DNA of 6,408 bases from Candidatus Saccharimonadia bacterium (GTDB lineage: Bacteria; Patescibacteriota; Saccharimonadia; Saccharimonadales; Saccharimonadaceae), in NCBI GenBank assembly GCA_023257145.1, contig JALRDA010000030.1, forward strand, positions 1 through 6,408, in the 5' to 3' direction. The notes under the pieces are model-generated. The model saw only the letters and a list, made by a program, of their open reading frames with translations. It did no database searches and was not told the origin of the DNA. Position 1 is the first letter of the stretch. Each line of letters begins with the position of its first letter. Shown piece after piece: positions 1 through 5,104 of this stretch. The position numbers and the translations under genes are program-made.

Positions 1-1122
1 TCGCAGACCGACAGCTTGCTGAGCACGCAGGAGCGTTGCATTGGCTGTTTGTGACAGGTCGCGTTCTGACTGTTCTAGTTTTGCGATGATCGCTGCGTCA
101 TCAACCGTCGCTAGCTTCTGCTGGAAGTTAGTTAGGAATTGTTCTACTTCTGCCGCTACGACTTGTTTAAAGTCGCCGTAACGCGTCTGGCCTTCGAATT
201 CGGTAATTGTTTCTGCAAGATTCTGACCACGTAGCAATGCAAGGATCTCAAGTAGATTTGAGATGCCGGGCTGATTAACCTTGTCGAAATGAATTTCAGC
301 CTTGTCGTCAGTTGTTGCTGACATAACTTTTTTAGCGGCAACAGCAGGGTCGTCACCCAGGAAGATAACCCCGCGGCCAGATTCGTCAGACTTACTCATT
401 TTCTTTGTAGGATCAACAAGATCTTTAATGCGTAATCCCTGATCTTTACCGAAGAATTCGTGTTGTTTTGGAACTGCATCGGGGACAGTAAAGACGTCCC
501 CGAATTTATTATTGATACGCTCTGCGATATCACGGGTAAATTCAAGATGCTGCGTTTGATCATCACCAACAGGAACGTACTGCGCATTATAAAGAAGGAT
601 ATCCGCAGCCATAAGAACTGGGTAGTTAAATAATCCGACAGATACACCTTTGTCGTTTGAAGATATATCAAGTGCCGCAAGTACATTTGCAAGCTTCTCG
701 TTGGGATATATTTGTGTTAAATATTCCAATGTTTGCTCGTATAGCTCATCGCTTAACTTGGAAGATTTATCCTTGAACTGTGTCATGCGGTTCATCTCAC
801 CAAAACCTGTAAAGCAATCAAGAATCCATGTTAGTTCGCTATGGGCGCTGATGTAGCTTTGGCGGTAAAGATAAATATTGTCGTTATCGAGCGGCAAACC
901 CGCGGCAGTAAATAGACGGGCATTATGCATGATATGATCTTGTAGTGTTGAGTGATCAATTGGCGTCGTAAAGCTATGAAGATCAGGAATAAACATATTG
1001 ATTTGATATTCATCAGAGCGCCGCTTTGCCATGTCAATAATCGGCAATATACCACCAAAATAATTGCCGAGTGTTAAGTCATTGTTTGCGCGAAGTCCAG
1101 TTAAGATGACAGGTTTGTTCAT
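1..1122 (-). CDS. trpS: Tryptophanyl-tRNA synthetase, C-terminal end cut by window edge
   Basis: Cytoplasmic class I aminoacyl-tRNA synthetase that charges tRNA-Trp with tryptophan using ATP. I translated 374 uninterrupted codons from ATG 1122-1120 to the left edge. No stop is reached, but the last visible residues (QQAVGLR) resemble the usual TrpRS C-terminus, so only a few codons should be missing. The HIGH-type motif is TLGN (residues 17-20), in a variant context (GLRANND where many TrpRSs have GIQPSG). Other landmarks are NRMTQFKDKS (111-120), YPVLMAADILLY (167-178), VGDDQTQHLEFTRDIAERIN (185-204) and the perfect KMSKS loop (241-245, bases 388-402). Family members are usually about 330-340 aa. 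The excess is explained by about 33 extra residues between 121 and 160. There is no SD; a TATAAT box lies 10 nt upstream of the ATG. The gene is downstream of the hydrolase but has its own promoter. Identity is certain. Confidence 0.97.
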   Translation of the reverse strand, partial: MNKPVILTGLRANNDLTLGNYFGGILPIIDMAKRRSDEYQINMFIPDLHSFTTPIDHSTLQDHIMHNARLFTAAGLPLDNDNIYLYRQSYISAHSELTWILDCFTGFGEMNRMTQFKDKSSKLSDELYEQTLEYLTQIYPNEKLANVLAALDISSNDKGVSVGLFNYPVLMAADILLYNAQYVPVGDDQTQHLEFTRDIAERINNKFGDVFTVPDAVPKQHEFFGKDQGLRIKDLVDPTKKMSKSDESGRGVIFLGDDPAVAAKKVMSATTDDKAEIHFDKVNQPGISNLLEILALLRGQNLAETITEFEGQTRYGDFKQVVAAEVEQFLTNFQQKLATVDDAAIIAKLEQSERDLSQTANATLLRAQQAVGLR

Positions 1123-1132
1123 ACTGTTAGCT

Positions 1133-1138
1133 ATTATA
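1133..1138 (-). promoter_or_regulatory. -10 box of the trpS promoter
   Basis: On the minus strand this reads TATAAT, a perfect -10 hexamer, in the 42-bp gap between the hydrolase stop and the trpS ATG. Only 10 nt separate it from the ATG, so a normal transcription start would leave a 5' leader of about 4 nt, too short for an SD. The -35 region is poor (CAAGCA at 18-bp spacing or AAGCAA at 17 bp), so the promoter call rests on the -10 and its position. Confidence 0.6.
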
Positions 1139-1164
1139 CCTGAAAAGGGTAAAACTTGCTTGGG

Positions 1165-1998
1165 TTACGGAAGTTTTGATGCCTTTACTTTTGGCGTCGC
1201 GGCGGCGTCAATTGCCTTTATGAGAGCTGGCACGTACAATCCGGTAATTTCATGCCCCGCCAAAGCAATGTCTATGGTCGCCCTGTTATTTGCCCTGACG
1301 AGTGTTTTTAAGTTCCTCCCTATGACAACTGGATCCAGTGCGCCGTGAATAATACGCATCCGCTTTCTTAACTTTATCGCATCTTGCAGTGACGTCTGGT
1401 TGATGATTGACGCCTCGAGTGCGCCCATGTAGGAGTGGACATCATCCTGCGTGACATTAAAACTTTTATTTACCAAGCCATACTTAACAGCTAGTTTGGA
1501 TATTTTTAAGAACTGTTCAGGATATTTATGAATTGACGTATAGACATCTTTTAAGATTTTGTCACCGTGCGGCAAGAGTTTTCGTGCGACTGAATCTTGC
1601 TTGTAGAACGGCGGGCTGCACAATATGAGTGATTTGACTATCAACGGATACCGGCGCGCTATCTCAACCGCCACCAAGCCACCCAGTGAATGACCGACTA
1701 GAATAAACGGGCCGCCAATTCGGAGTCGAAAGACGGTCGCGATAAACGAACGGGCTTGTAATTTGACGTTATATATTGGCCAATGAGGTTTTGGCGATTG
1801 ACCAAAACCTAGCAGATCGATAGTGATAATCCGGACATCTGGCCGAACTTGCGTAACAACATTACGCCACGCCTCGCTAGAGTGGCCGATCCCGTGGATG
1901 AATACAACTGTTGCTGCAGGCTTCTTGACGTCGCGTTCAACAGATACGTTCAATGTGTATGGAATGCGTAACCAGCGATGAAAAATCGATTCCCACAT
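1165..1998 (-). CDS. Alpha/beta-hydrolase fold protein
   Basis: A 277-aa cytosolic-type alpha/beta hydrolase with no evident signal peptide. Motifs appear in canonical order: oxyanion-hole HGIG (residues 35-38), DLLGFGQSPKP (61-71), nucleophile elbow VGHSLGG (101-107, Ser104), acid in GALDPV (Asp222) and base in AGHE (His249). The full catalytic triad is therefore visible and the enzyme should be active. The substrate cannot be read from sequence; esterase, lipase-like, haloalkane or C-C hydrolase activities all share this layout. The segment between about residues 130 and 195 would form the helical cap that sets specificity. It starts 11 nt after the pilin stop on the same strand, without a good SD (AGCAGA at best), so expression probably depends on read-through or coupling from the pilin. 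A TAATCT 8 nt before the ATG is only a weak -10 candidate. Fold call is secure; function is general. Confidence 0.9.
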   Translation of the reverse strand: MWESIFHRWLRIPYTLNVSVERDVKKPAATVVFIHGIGHSSEAWRNVVTQVRPDVRIITIDLLGFGQSPKPHWPIYNVKLQARSFIATVFRLRIGGPFILVGHSLGGLVAVEIARRYPLIVKSLILCSPPFYKQDSVARKLLPHGDKILKDVYTSIHKYPEQFLKISKLAVKYGLVNKSFNVTQDDVHSYMGALEASIINQTSLQDAIKLRKRMRIIHGALDPVVIGRNLKTLVRANNRATIDIALAGHEITGLYVPALIKAIDAAATPKVKASKLP

Positions 1999-2009
1999 GT
2001 TCTGCTAGA

Positions 2010-2531
2010 TTAATTGCCGATATATGACGGCTGCCAGTTATTATTATCAAAAAACCAGTCGCGCTCGGTTGCCAGTCCAGCTAATGGGACACCTGCATCC
2101 GTACAGATACCCGATGATCCAGAGAAGCTTCCTGTATACGCACTCAGTCCACTGAAATTAGTATATTTGAACCTTGCACCAGATTTGCTGAAAGCGACTA
2201 ACGCAAAGTCGGTTGCACCGGCAGCGGGCATATGACAATAGACAAGATTGTAGAATGTTCCGCCACTAGGCATATGGTTGCCATACGAGTTTTTGGACAC
2301 TTTCAGGCCAAGTGTCGCGAGTTGCGTAGCACCGGCAGGATAGACGCCATTATCCGCTTTGTATAACTCGAGTTTCTTCGAAATATTTTGTAGATCACTT
2401 TGGATCGCCGTGTCGTTCGCACGATTCTGTATGCCGTTATATGCAACGATCGTTATTGCCGCAAGAATACCAATAACAACGATAACGATCAGCAGTTCGA
2501 CGATAGTAAAGCCTGTTTGTTTTTGCCTCAT
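2010..2531 (-). CDS. Type IV pilin-like protein (prepilin)
   Basis: A 173-aa class III-type prepilin. The short leader MRQKQTG ends in Gly7, followed by Phe8 as mature residue +1 and Glu12 at +5. A hydrophobic helix (about 9-30, IVELLIVIVVIGILAAITIV) would be recognised by the prepilin peptidase PilD and anchor the subunit before assembly. The rest is a globular headgroup rich in Gly, Ser and Thr. Two cysteines (Cys99, Cys143) could close a disulfide, and aromatic residues cluster at the C-terminus (RDWFFDNNNWQPSY). In Saccharibacteria type IV pili are linked to twitching and host contact; applying that here is inference. No assembly gene (pilB, pilC, pilD, pilT) lies in the window, so this is an orphan or minor pilin locus; a major-pilin role cannot be excluded. 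The hydrolase gene follows after 11 nt. No SD is present; a TATACT box sits 9 nt before the ATG. Confidence 0.93.
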   Translation of the reverse strand: MRQKQTGFTIVELLIVIVVIGILAAITIVAYNGIQNRANDTAIQSDLQNISKKLELYKADNGVYPAGATQLATLGLKVSKNSYGNHMPSGGTFYNLVYCHMPAAGATDFALVAFSKSGARFKYTNFSGLSAYTGSFSGSSGICTDAGVPLAGLATERDWFFDNNNWQPSYIGN

Positions 2532-2540
2532 TTACCTATT

Positions 2541-2570
2541 AGTATAAACCATAGGCAGTAAAAATGACAC
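2541..2570 (-). promoter_or_regulatory. Promoter of the pilin gene
   Basis: Minus strand: GTGTCA (2570-2565, four of six matches to the -35 consensus), 18-bp spacer, TATACT (2546-2541, five of six matches to the -10). The ATG begins 9 nt after the -10, so the leader should be about 3 nt. The promoter lies in the 52-bp gap behind the DUF1801 gene, so the pilin and hydrolase can be expressed independently of it. No terminator hairpin was seen between DUF1801 and this promoter. Confidence 0.6.
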
Positions 2571-2583
2571 CGACAAGCAAGGG

Positions 2584-3042
2584 CTAAGATTTATTTGAGA
2601 TGGTGGCGATATATTGCTTTAAATATTCATCCAAGGACATTTTGGCGACTAATCTACCGATCAATTCGTACGGTATTTTCTCTACATTCTTAAATCGAAT
2701 ACAGCTTTTGCCCATATCTAATTTATGCCCAGTTTTTTCATATTCATCAGTAAACCAATCCAAGAGCGCTTCATCTGCGTAAAGCCCCATGTGATATAGC
2801 GCGATATAGTTCTTTTGACTCGCAAGACCGATAAACGACACGGGTAGCGATGGATCGACATGATAACCGGCCGGGTAGATATCTTTCGAAATCCCCCACC
2901 CAACCATTCCGTATAAGATAAATTCTGAAAATTTAGGATCGATGTTTTCTCTTATGACCTGAACGAGTTTAACAAAAGCATCTTTTCGTTCGACTGGCAG
3001 ATTAGATATATACTCATCAAAAGTAGTTGCAGTGCTTCTCAT
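2584..3042 (-). CDS. DUF1801 domain protein (YdhG-like)
   Basis: A 152-aa soluble protein covering essentially one DUF1801 domain. Recognisable family blocks are the N-terminal helix FDEYISNLPVERKDAF (residues 8-23), then LYGMVGWG (43-50), IYPAGYHVDPSLP (55-67), ASQKNYIALYHMGLY (74-88) and LDMGKSCIRFKN (108-119), followed by IPYELIGRL (123-131). The layout matches the DUF1801 subfamily with YPAGYH and YHMGLY blocks rather than the short YdhG form. Some DUF1801 relatives are annotated as frataxin-like iron chaperones, but no reaction is established and I assign none. The start is ATG 3042-3040; it has no SD but has a TATAAT box 7 nt upstream, implying a leaderless message. The gene follows the VOC gene after 20 nt and could also be reached by read-through from it. 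Confidence 0.88.
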   Translation of the reverse strand: MRSTATTFDEYISNLPVERKDAFVKLVQVIRENIDPKFSEFILYGMVGWGISKDIYPAGYHVDPSLPVSFIGLASQKNYIALYHMGLYADEALLDWFTDEYEKTGHKLDMGKSCIRFKNVEKIPYELIGRLVAKMSLDEYLKQYIATISNKS

Positions 3043-3049
3043 AGTTACT

Positions 3050-3055
3050 ATTATA
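3050..3055 (-). promoter_or_regulatory. -10 box of the DUF1801 gene
   Basis: Minus-strand TATAAT, perfect match, in the 20-bp gap between the VOC stop codon (TAG, 3065-3063) and the DUF1801 ATG. Seven nt separate it from the ATG, which places the transcription start at or one base before the A of the start codon. No good -35 is visible at 16-18 bp spacing; that region lies inside the 3' end of the VOC gene. Confidence 0.6.
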
Positions 3056-3062
3056 CATAGTG

Positions 3063-3431
3063 CTAGCTAGAGACGCTGAGTATATTTCCATCGGGATCTT
3101 TAAACCATGCAGTCTTTTGCGTGCCCATGGAATATATAACATCATCTACCTCTGCGCCAGGTATATCGTATTGTTCGAATGTAATACCAGCCGCCTGTAA
3201 CTTGCTCACGGTTGCTGCGACATCGTCCACCATCCACAATGCACTGGTAGCTTGACTTGATCCTGCAGTCGATGATTGGTATACAAATACCTTTCCCTCC
3301 CCGCTTTGATACATAATACCACCTGGGTTTTCATCTATACGCCTCAGGCCTAGAGTCTTTTCATAAAAATCACTTGCCCGCTCTAAATCGTTTACAGCAA
3401 TAGTTGTACATATCGTTGATTCGCCTAACAT
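3063..3431 (-). CDS. VOC-superfamily (glyoxalase/bleomycin-resistance fold) protein
   Basis: A 122-aa protein with the two-module beta-alpha-beta-beta-beta pattern of the vicinal oxygen chelate superfamily. The first module (about 5-52) contains IAVNDLERASDFYEKTLGL (11-29). The second (about 62-121) contains ALWMVDDVAATVSKLQAAGI and ends in the typical FKDPDGNIL (110-118). The length matches single-domain members, which dimerise to form active sites. The first-strand position that is often a metal-binding His (seven residues before Asp15) is Cys8, so a classical metal site is doubtful. The substrate is unknown; this is not evidence of drug resistance or glyoxalase I activity. The start ATG 3431 is fixed by a consensus SD (AGGAGG, 3443-3438) 6 nt upstream. 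It is transcribed divergently from the plus-strand membrane protein gene. Confidence 0.88.
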   Translation of the reverse strand: MLGESTICTTIAVNDLERASDFYEKTLGLRRIDENPGGIMYQSGEGKVFVYQSSTAGSSQATSALWMVDDVAATVSKLQAAGITFEQYDIPGAEVDDVIYSMGTQKTAWFKDPDGNILSVSS

Positions 3432-3437
3432 ACTCTA

Positions 3438-3443
3438 CCTCCT
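3438..3443 (-). promoter_or_regulatory. Consensus Shine-Dalgarno of the VOC gene
   Basis: AGGAGG on the minus strand, 6 nt before ATG 3431. It is the only clear SD among the non-ribosomal genes here and it confirms this start. Confidence 0.85.
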
Positions 3444-3456
3444 ATCATTCATTTCT

Positions 3457-3462
3457 ATTATA
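3457..3462 (-). promoter_or_regulatory. -10 box of the VOC gene
   Basis: Minus-strand TATAAT, perfect match. Initiation about 7 nt downstream (near 3450) gives a 5' leader of about 19 nt, just enough to hold the AGGAGG SD. No strong -35 is seen (ACTATT at 17 bp, positions 3485-3480), and that region abuts the -35 of the divergent plus-strand promoter. Confidence 0.6.
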
Positions 3463-3484
3463 TGTCGGCAATGCTTATGAATAG

Positions 3485-3513
3485 TTGAGATTTTGACGAA
3501 GCAGGTATATGAT
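3485..3513 (+). promoter_or_regulatory. Promoter of the small membrane protein gene
   Basis: TTGAGA (3485-3490, five of six matches), exactly 17 bp, then TATGAT (3508-3513, five of six matches). The expected transcription start, about 7 nt after the -10, coincides with the A of ATG 3520. This is the best-formed promoter in the window. It implies a leaderless transcript and rules against translation from the upstream in-frame TTG at 3493. Confidence 0.75.
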
Positions 3514-3519
3514 TATGAC

Positions 3520-3813
3520 ATGAAAGACAAGTCATCAAAACTATGGTTCAAGCGTCGTCGATACGGATGGGGATGGACACCTGTCTCGTGGCAAGGATGG
3601 CTAAGTGTTGCGATTTTCGTTGCTATTGTTATCTCGAGTCTTTTTACACTACCGATGAAACCTAACGAACCGACGCCAGGGCAGATCCTACTGTTGTTTA
3701 TGTATATTGCCGGCGCAGGATTGATTTTGATCGGCATTTCATTTATGAAAGGGCCGATGCCAAAGTTCCGCTGGGGCAAAAAGCCGACAGACAACCCCGA
3801 AGAAGATTTATGA
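3520..3813 (+). CDS. Small two-helix membrane protein of unknown function
   Basis: A 97-aa protein in the chosen start. The N-terminus is basic and aromatic (KLWFKRRRYGWGWTPVSWQGW, residues 7-27), followed by a transmembrane helix (about 27-44). A short loop (PMKPNEPTPG) leads to a second helix (about 55-76), and the tail is basic then acidic (FRWGKKPTDNPEEDL). By the positive-inside rule both ends should face the cytoplasm. I recall RYGWGWTP-type N-termini in other small bacterial membrane proteins, but know no function. The frame stays open to a TTG at 3493 (106 aa), yet that codon lies between the -35 and -10 of the promoter, so ATG 3520 is preferred. It is the only plus-strand gene, divergent from the VOC gene and convergent with rpsI, with a shared terminator. 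It is unlikely to be functionally tied to either neighbour. Confidence 0.85.
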   Translation: MKDKSSKLWFKRRRYGWGWTPVSWQGWLSVAIFVAIVISSLFTLPMKPNEPTPGQILLLFMYIAGAGLILIGISFMKGPMPKFRWGKKPTDNPEEDL

Positions 3814-3820
3814 TATAACA

Positions 3821-3847
3821 AATAACTCCTCGTAATGAGGAGTTATT
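3821..3847. terminator. Bidirectional intrinsic terminator
   Basis: A perfect 11-bp inverted repeat (AATAACTCCTC / GAGGAGTTATT) with a 5-nt loop (GTAAT), 7 nt after the membrane-protein stop and 19 nt beyond the rpsI stop. Each strand is U-rich at the end of and just after the stem: TTATTATAT on plus, TTATTTGTTATAT on minus. It therefore plausibly ends both the plus-strand gene and the ribosomal operon. Confidence 0.88.
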
Positions 3848-3866
3848 ATATGTAAAGCAGTGTATA

Positions 3867-4265
3867 TTAACGCTTTGAGTATTGTTCGCGCTTACGTGCA
3901 CCACGTAGACCGTACTTCTTGCGTTCTTTTTCGCGAGGATCGCGGCGCAGGAACTCAGCCTTTTTAAGTGTTGTACGTAGGTCAGCGTGACCAACAGTAA
4001 TAGCTTTGGCGATTGCAAGTTTGATTGCATCAACCTGACCAGCTAGACCGCCACCCTTAACTTTGATTGTGACATCAAATTCTTTTTGCTTGCCAACAAG
4101 AGCAAGTGGGTCGGTGATTTCAGCGAGCATAGCTTTGTTTTCAGAAAGATATGCAGCAGCCGGCTTGTCGTTGATCGTAACATTACCTTTACCAGCGTAC
4201 AAACGTGCACGTGCAGTAGCGGCTTTGCGACGACCTAGACCGTAAAAATATTTACCTTCAGCCAT
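3867..4265 (-). CDS. rpsI: 30S ribosomal protein S9
   Basis: A 132-aa ribosomal protein of the small-subunit head; its C-terminal tail reaches the P-site tRNA. Family marks are FYGLGRRKAATARARLYAGKG near the N-terminus (residues 7-27), VKGGGLAGQVDAI (69-81), AITVGHADLRTTLKKAEFLRRDPREKERKKYG (88-119) and the diagnostic C-terminal QYSKR. Length is normal. It is the last gene of the operon, starting 2 nt after the rplM stop. An SD-like GAGG (4279-4276) inside the rplM end sits 10 nt before the ATG, and translational coupling with rplM is likely. The bidirectional hairpin follows. Nothing appears altered. Confidence 0.98.
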   Translation of the reverse strand: MAEGKYFYGLGRRKAATARARLYAGKGNVTINDKPAAAYLSENKAMLAEITDPLALVGKQKEFDVTIKVKGGGLAGQVDAIKLAIAKAITVGHADLRTTLKKAEFLRRDPREKERKKYGLRGARKREQYSKR

Positions 4266-4267
4266 AA

Positions 4268-4711
4268 TTATTTAACCTCAACTTTCTCTGGAGTTTGCGC
4301 AGTATGAGTGTGCTCGCTGCCAGCGAAAACGCGTAGACGTGCCATGCGGTCAGCTGCCAATTTATTCTTTGGAAGCATACCCTTTACTGACGCTTCAATG
4401 ATGCGCTCTGGGTACTTTTCACGGCGCTCTGCCAATGTTTCGTCGGAGATACCGCCAGGGAAACCACTGTGTCGGTAGTAAACCTTGCCAGTTTCCTTGT
4501 CACCAGTAACGACTGCGTTCTTTGCATTAATAACGACTACATAGTCACCGCCATCGATGTGTGGTGTGTATGTAGGCTTGTACTTACCAATAAGGTGCTT
4601 TGCGATCAAAGTAGATACGCGACCTAGTGGTGCTTCGCTAGCATCGATAAGGATCCAGCGGCGAGAAACCTCGCTAGGTTTTTGTGAATAGGTTTTAGCA
4701 TTAATAGCCAT
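4268..4711 (-). CDS. rplM: 50S ribosomal protein L13
   Basis: A 147-aa large-subunit protein that binds 23S rRNA early in assembly. It carries the family pattern in order: KTYSQKP (6-12), RRWILIDASEAPLGRVSTLIAKHL (17-40), GKYKPTYTPHIDGGDYVVVINAKN (42-65), VTGDK (68-72), YYRHSGFPGGI (78-88), the SVKGMLPKNKLA segment (108-119), and a C-terminal HTHTAQTPE. Length is typical of bacterial L13. The start ATG overlaps the rplQ stop by one base (TAATG), and a very strong SD (AGGAGGTGA, 4727-4719) lies inside the rplQ end. This arrangement favours coupled or independent re-initiation and strong expression. It pairs with rpsI, as in most bacteria. Confidence 0.98.
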   Translation of the reverse strand: MAINAKTYSQKPSEVSRRWILIDASEAPLGRVSTLIAKHLIGKYKPTYTPHIDGGDYVVVINAKNAVVTGDKETGKVYYRHSGFPGGISDETLAERREKYPERIIEASVKGMLPKNKLAADRMARLRVFAGSEHTHTAQTPEKVEVK

Positions 4712-5103
4712 TATGCTTTCACCTCCTCTTTTGGTGCAGCTTTTAGATCGTCAACAAATTCAATTGTTGCCATCTGCGCACCATCACCAACACGAAGGCG
4801 CGTACGTTGTACACGAACGTGTCCACTTGTACGGCCAGTAAGCTGTGGTGCAATCTCGTCTACTAGTTTGAATGCAGCAGCCTGTGTAGACAATGCAGCA
4901 ATCACTTGGCGACGGTTATGCAAATCACCTTTTTTAGCTTTAGTAATAATTTTCTCAATGTAACGCACTAGCTCTTTAGCCTTTGGCAACGTTGTCTCGA
5001 TCTTTTCGTGGATCACAAGACTAGTTGCAAGGCCTTTGAGCAATGCGCGGCGCTGATCGCGTTCGCGACCAAATTTGCGCCCTTTGTATCCGTGTCGATG
5101 CAT
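4711..5103 (-). CDS. rplQ: 50S ribosomal protein L17
   Basis: A 130-aa large-subunit protein located near the peptide exit tunnel. Family blocks: RHGYKGRKFGRERDQRRALLKGLATSLVIHEKIETTLPKAKELVRYIEKIITKAKKG (3-59, split here by many conserved positions), LHNRRQVIAAL (61-71), then a C-terminal domain with RLRVGDGAQMATIEFVD (102-118). The MHRHGYKG start is a variant of the common MRHR start. A short Lys/Glu tail (KAAPKEEVKA) doubles as the coding sequence over the rplM SD. It begins one base after the rpoA stop, with GGAG (5114-5111) 7 nt upstream, the standard rpoA-rplQ pairing. Confidence 0.98.
   Translation of the reverse strand: MHRHGYKGRKFGRERDQRRALLKGLATSLVIHEKIETTLPKAKELVRYIEKIITKAKKGDLHNRRQVIAALSTQAAAFKLVDEIAPQLTGRTSGHVRVQRTRLRVGDGAQMATIEFVDDLKAAPKEEVKA
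4721..4727 (-). promoter_or_regulatory. Strong Shine-Dalgarno of rplM
   Basis: AGGAGGT on the minus strand, inside the last codons of rplQ and 9 nt before the rplM ATG. It is among the best SD matches in the window and shows that the organism's 16S rRNA has a functional anti-SD. Confidence 0.85.
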
Positions 5104-5104
5104 C

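Noticed and set aside
1..1122. Apparent fragmentation of the left end into several short frames, suggesting a pseudogene
   Set aside because: Manual translation from ATG 1122 gives 374 open codons with all TrpRS motifs. The frame merely lacks a stop inside the window; the short frames are shadows.
1064..1348. Plus-strand frame of 94 aa across the trpS promoter
   Set aside because: It overlaps two confident minus-strand genes and the trpS promoter, has no recognisable domain, and is a shadow.
2535..2555. Inverted repeat CCTAT/ATAGG around the pilin -10, a possible operator
   Set aside because: Only 5 bp with an 11-nt loop in AT-rich sequence; expected by chance and not extended on either side.
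3060..3070. CTAGCTAG palindrome at the VOC stop codon as a binding site
   Set aside because: Short, includes the stop codon, and there is no second copy or longer symmetry.
3811..3813. UGA recoded to Gly, as in some CPR lineages
   Set aside because: UGA ends the membrane protein gene right before its terminator hairpin, Trp codons are TGG, and no in-frame TGA interrupts any recognised gene.
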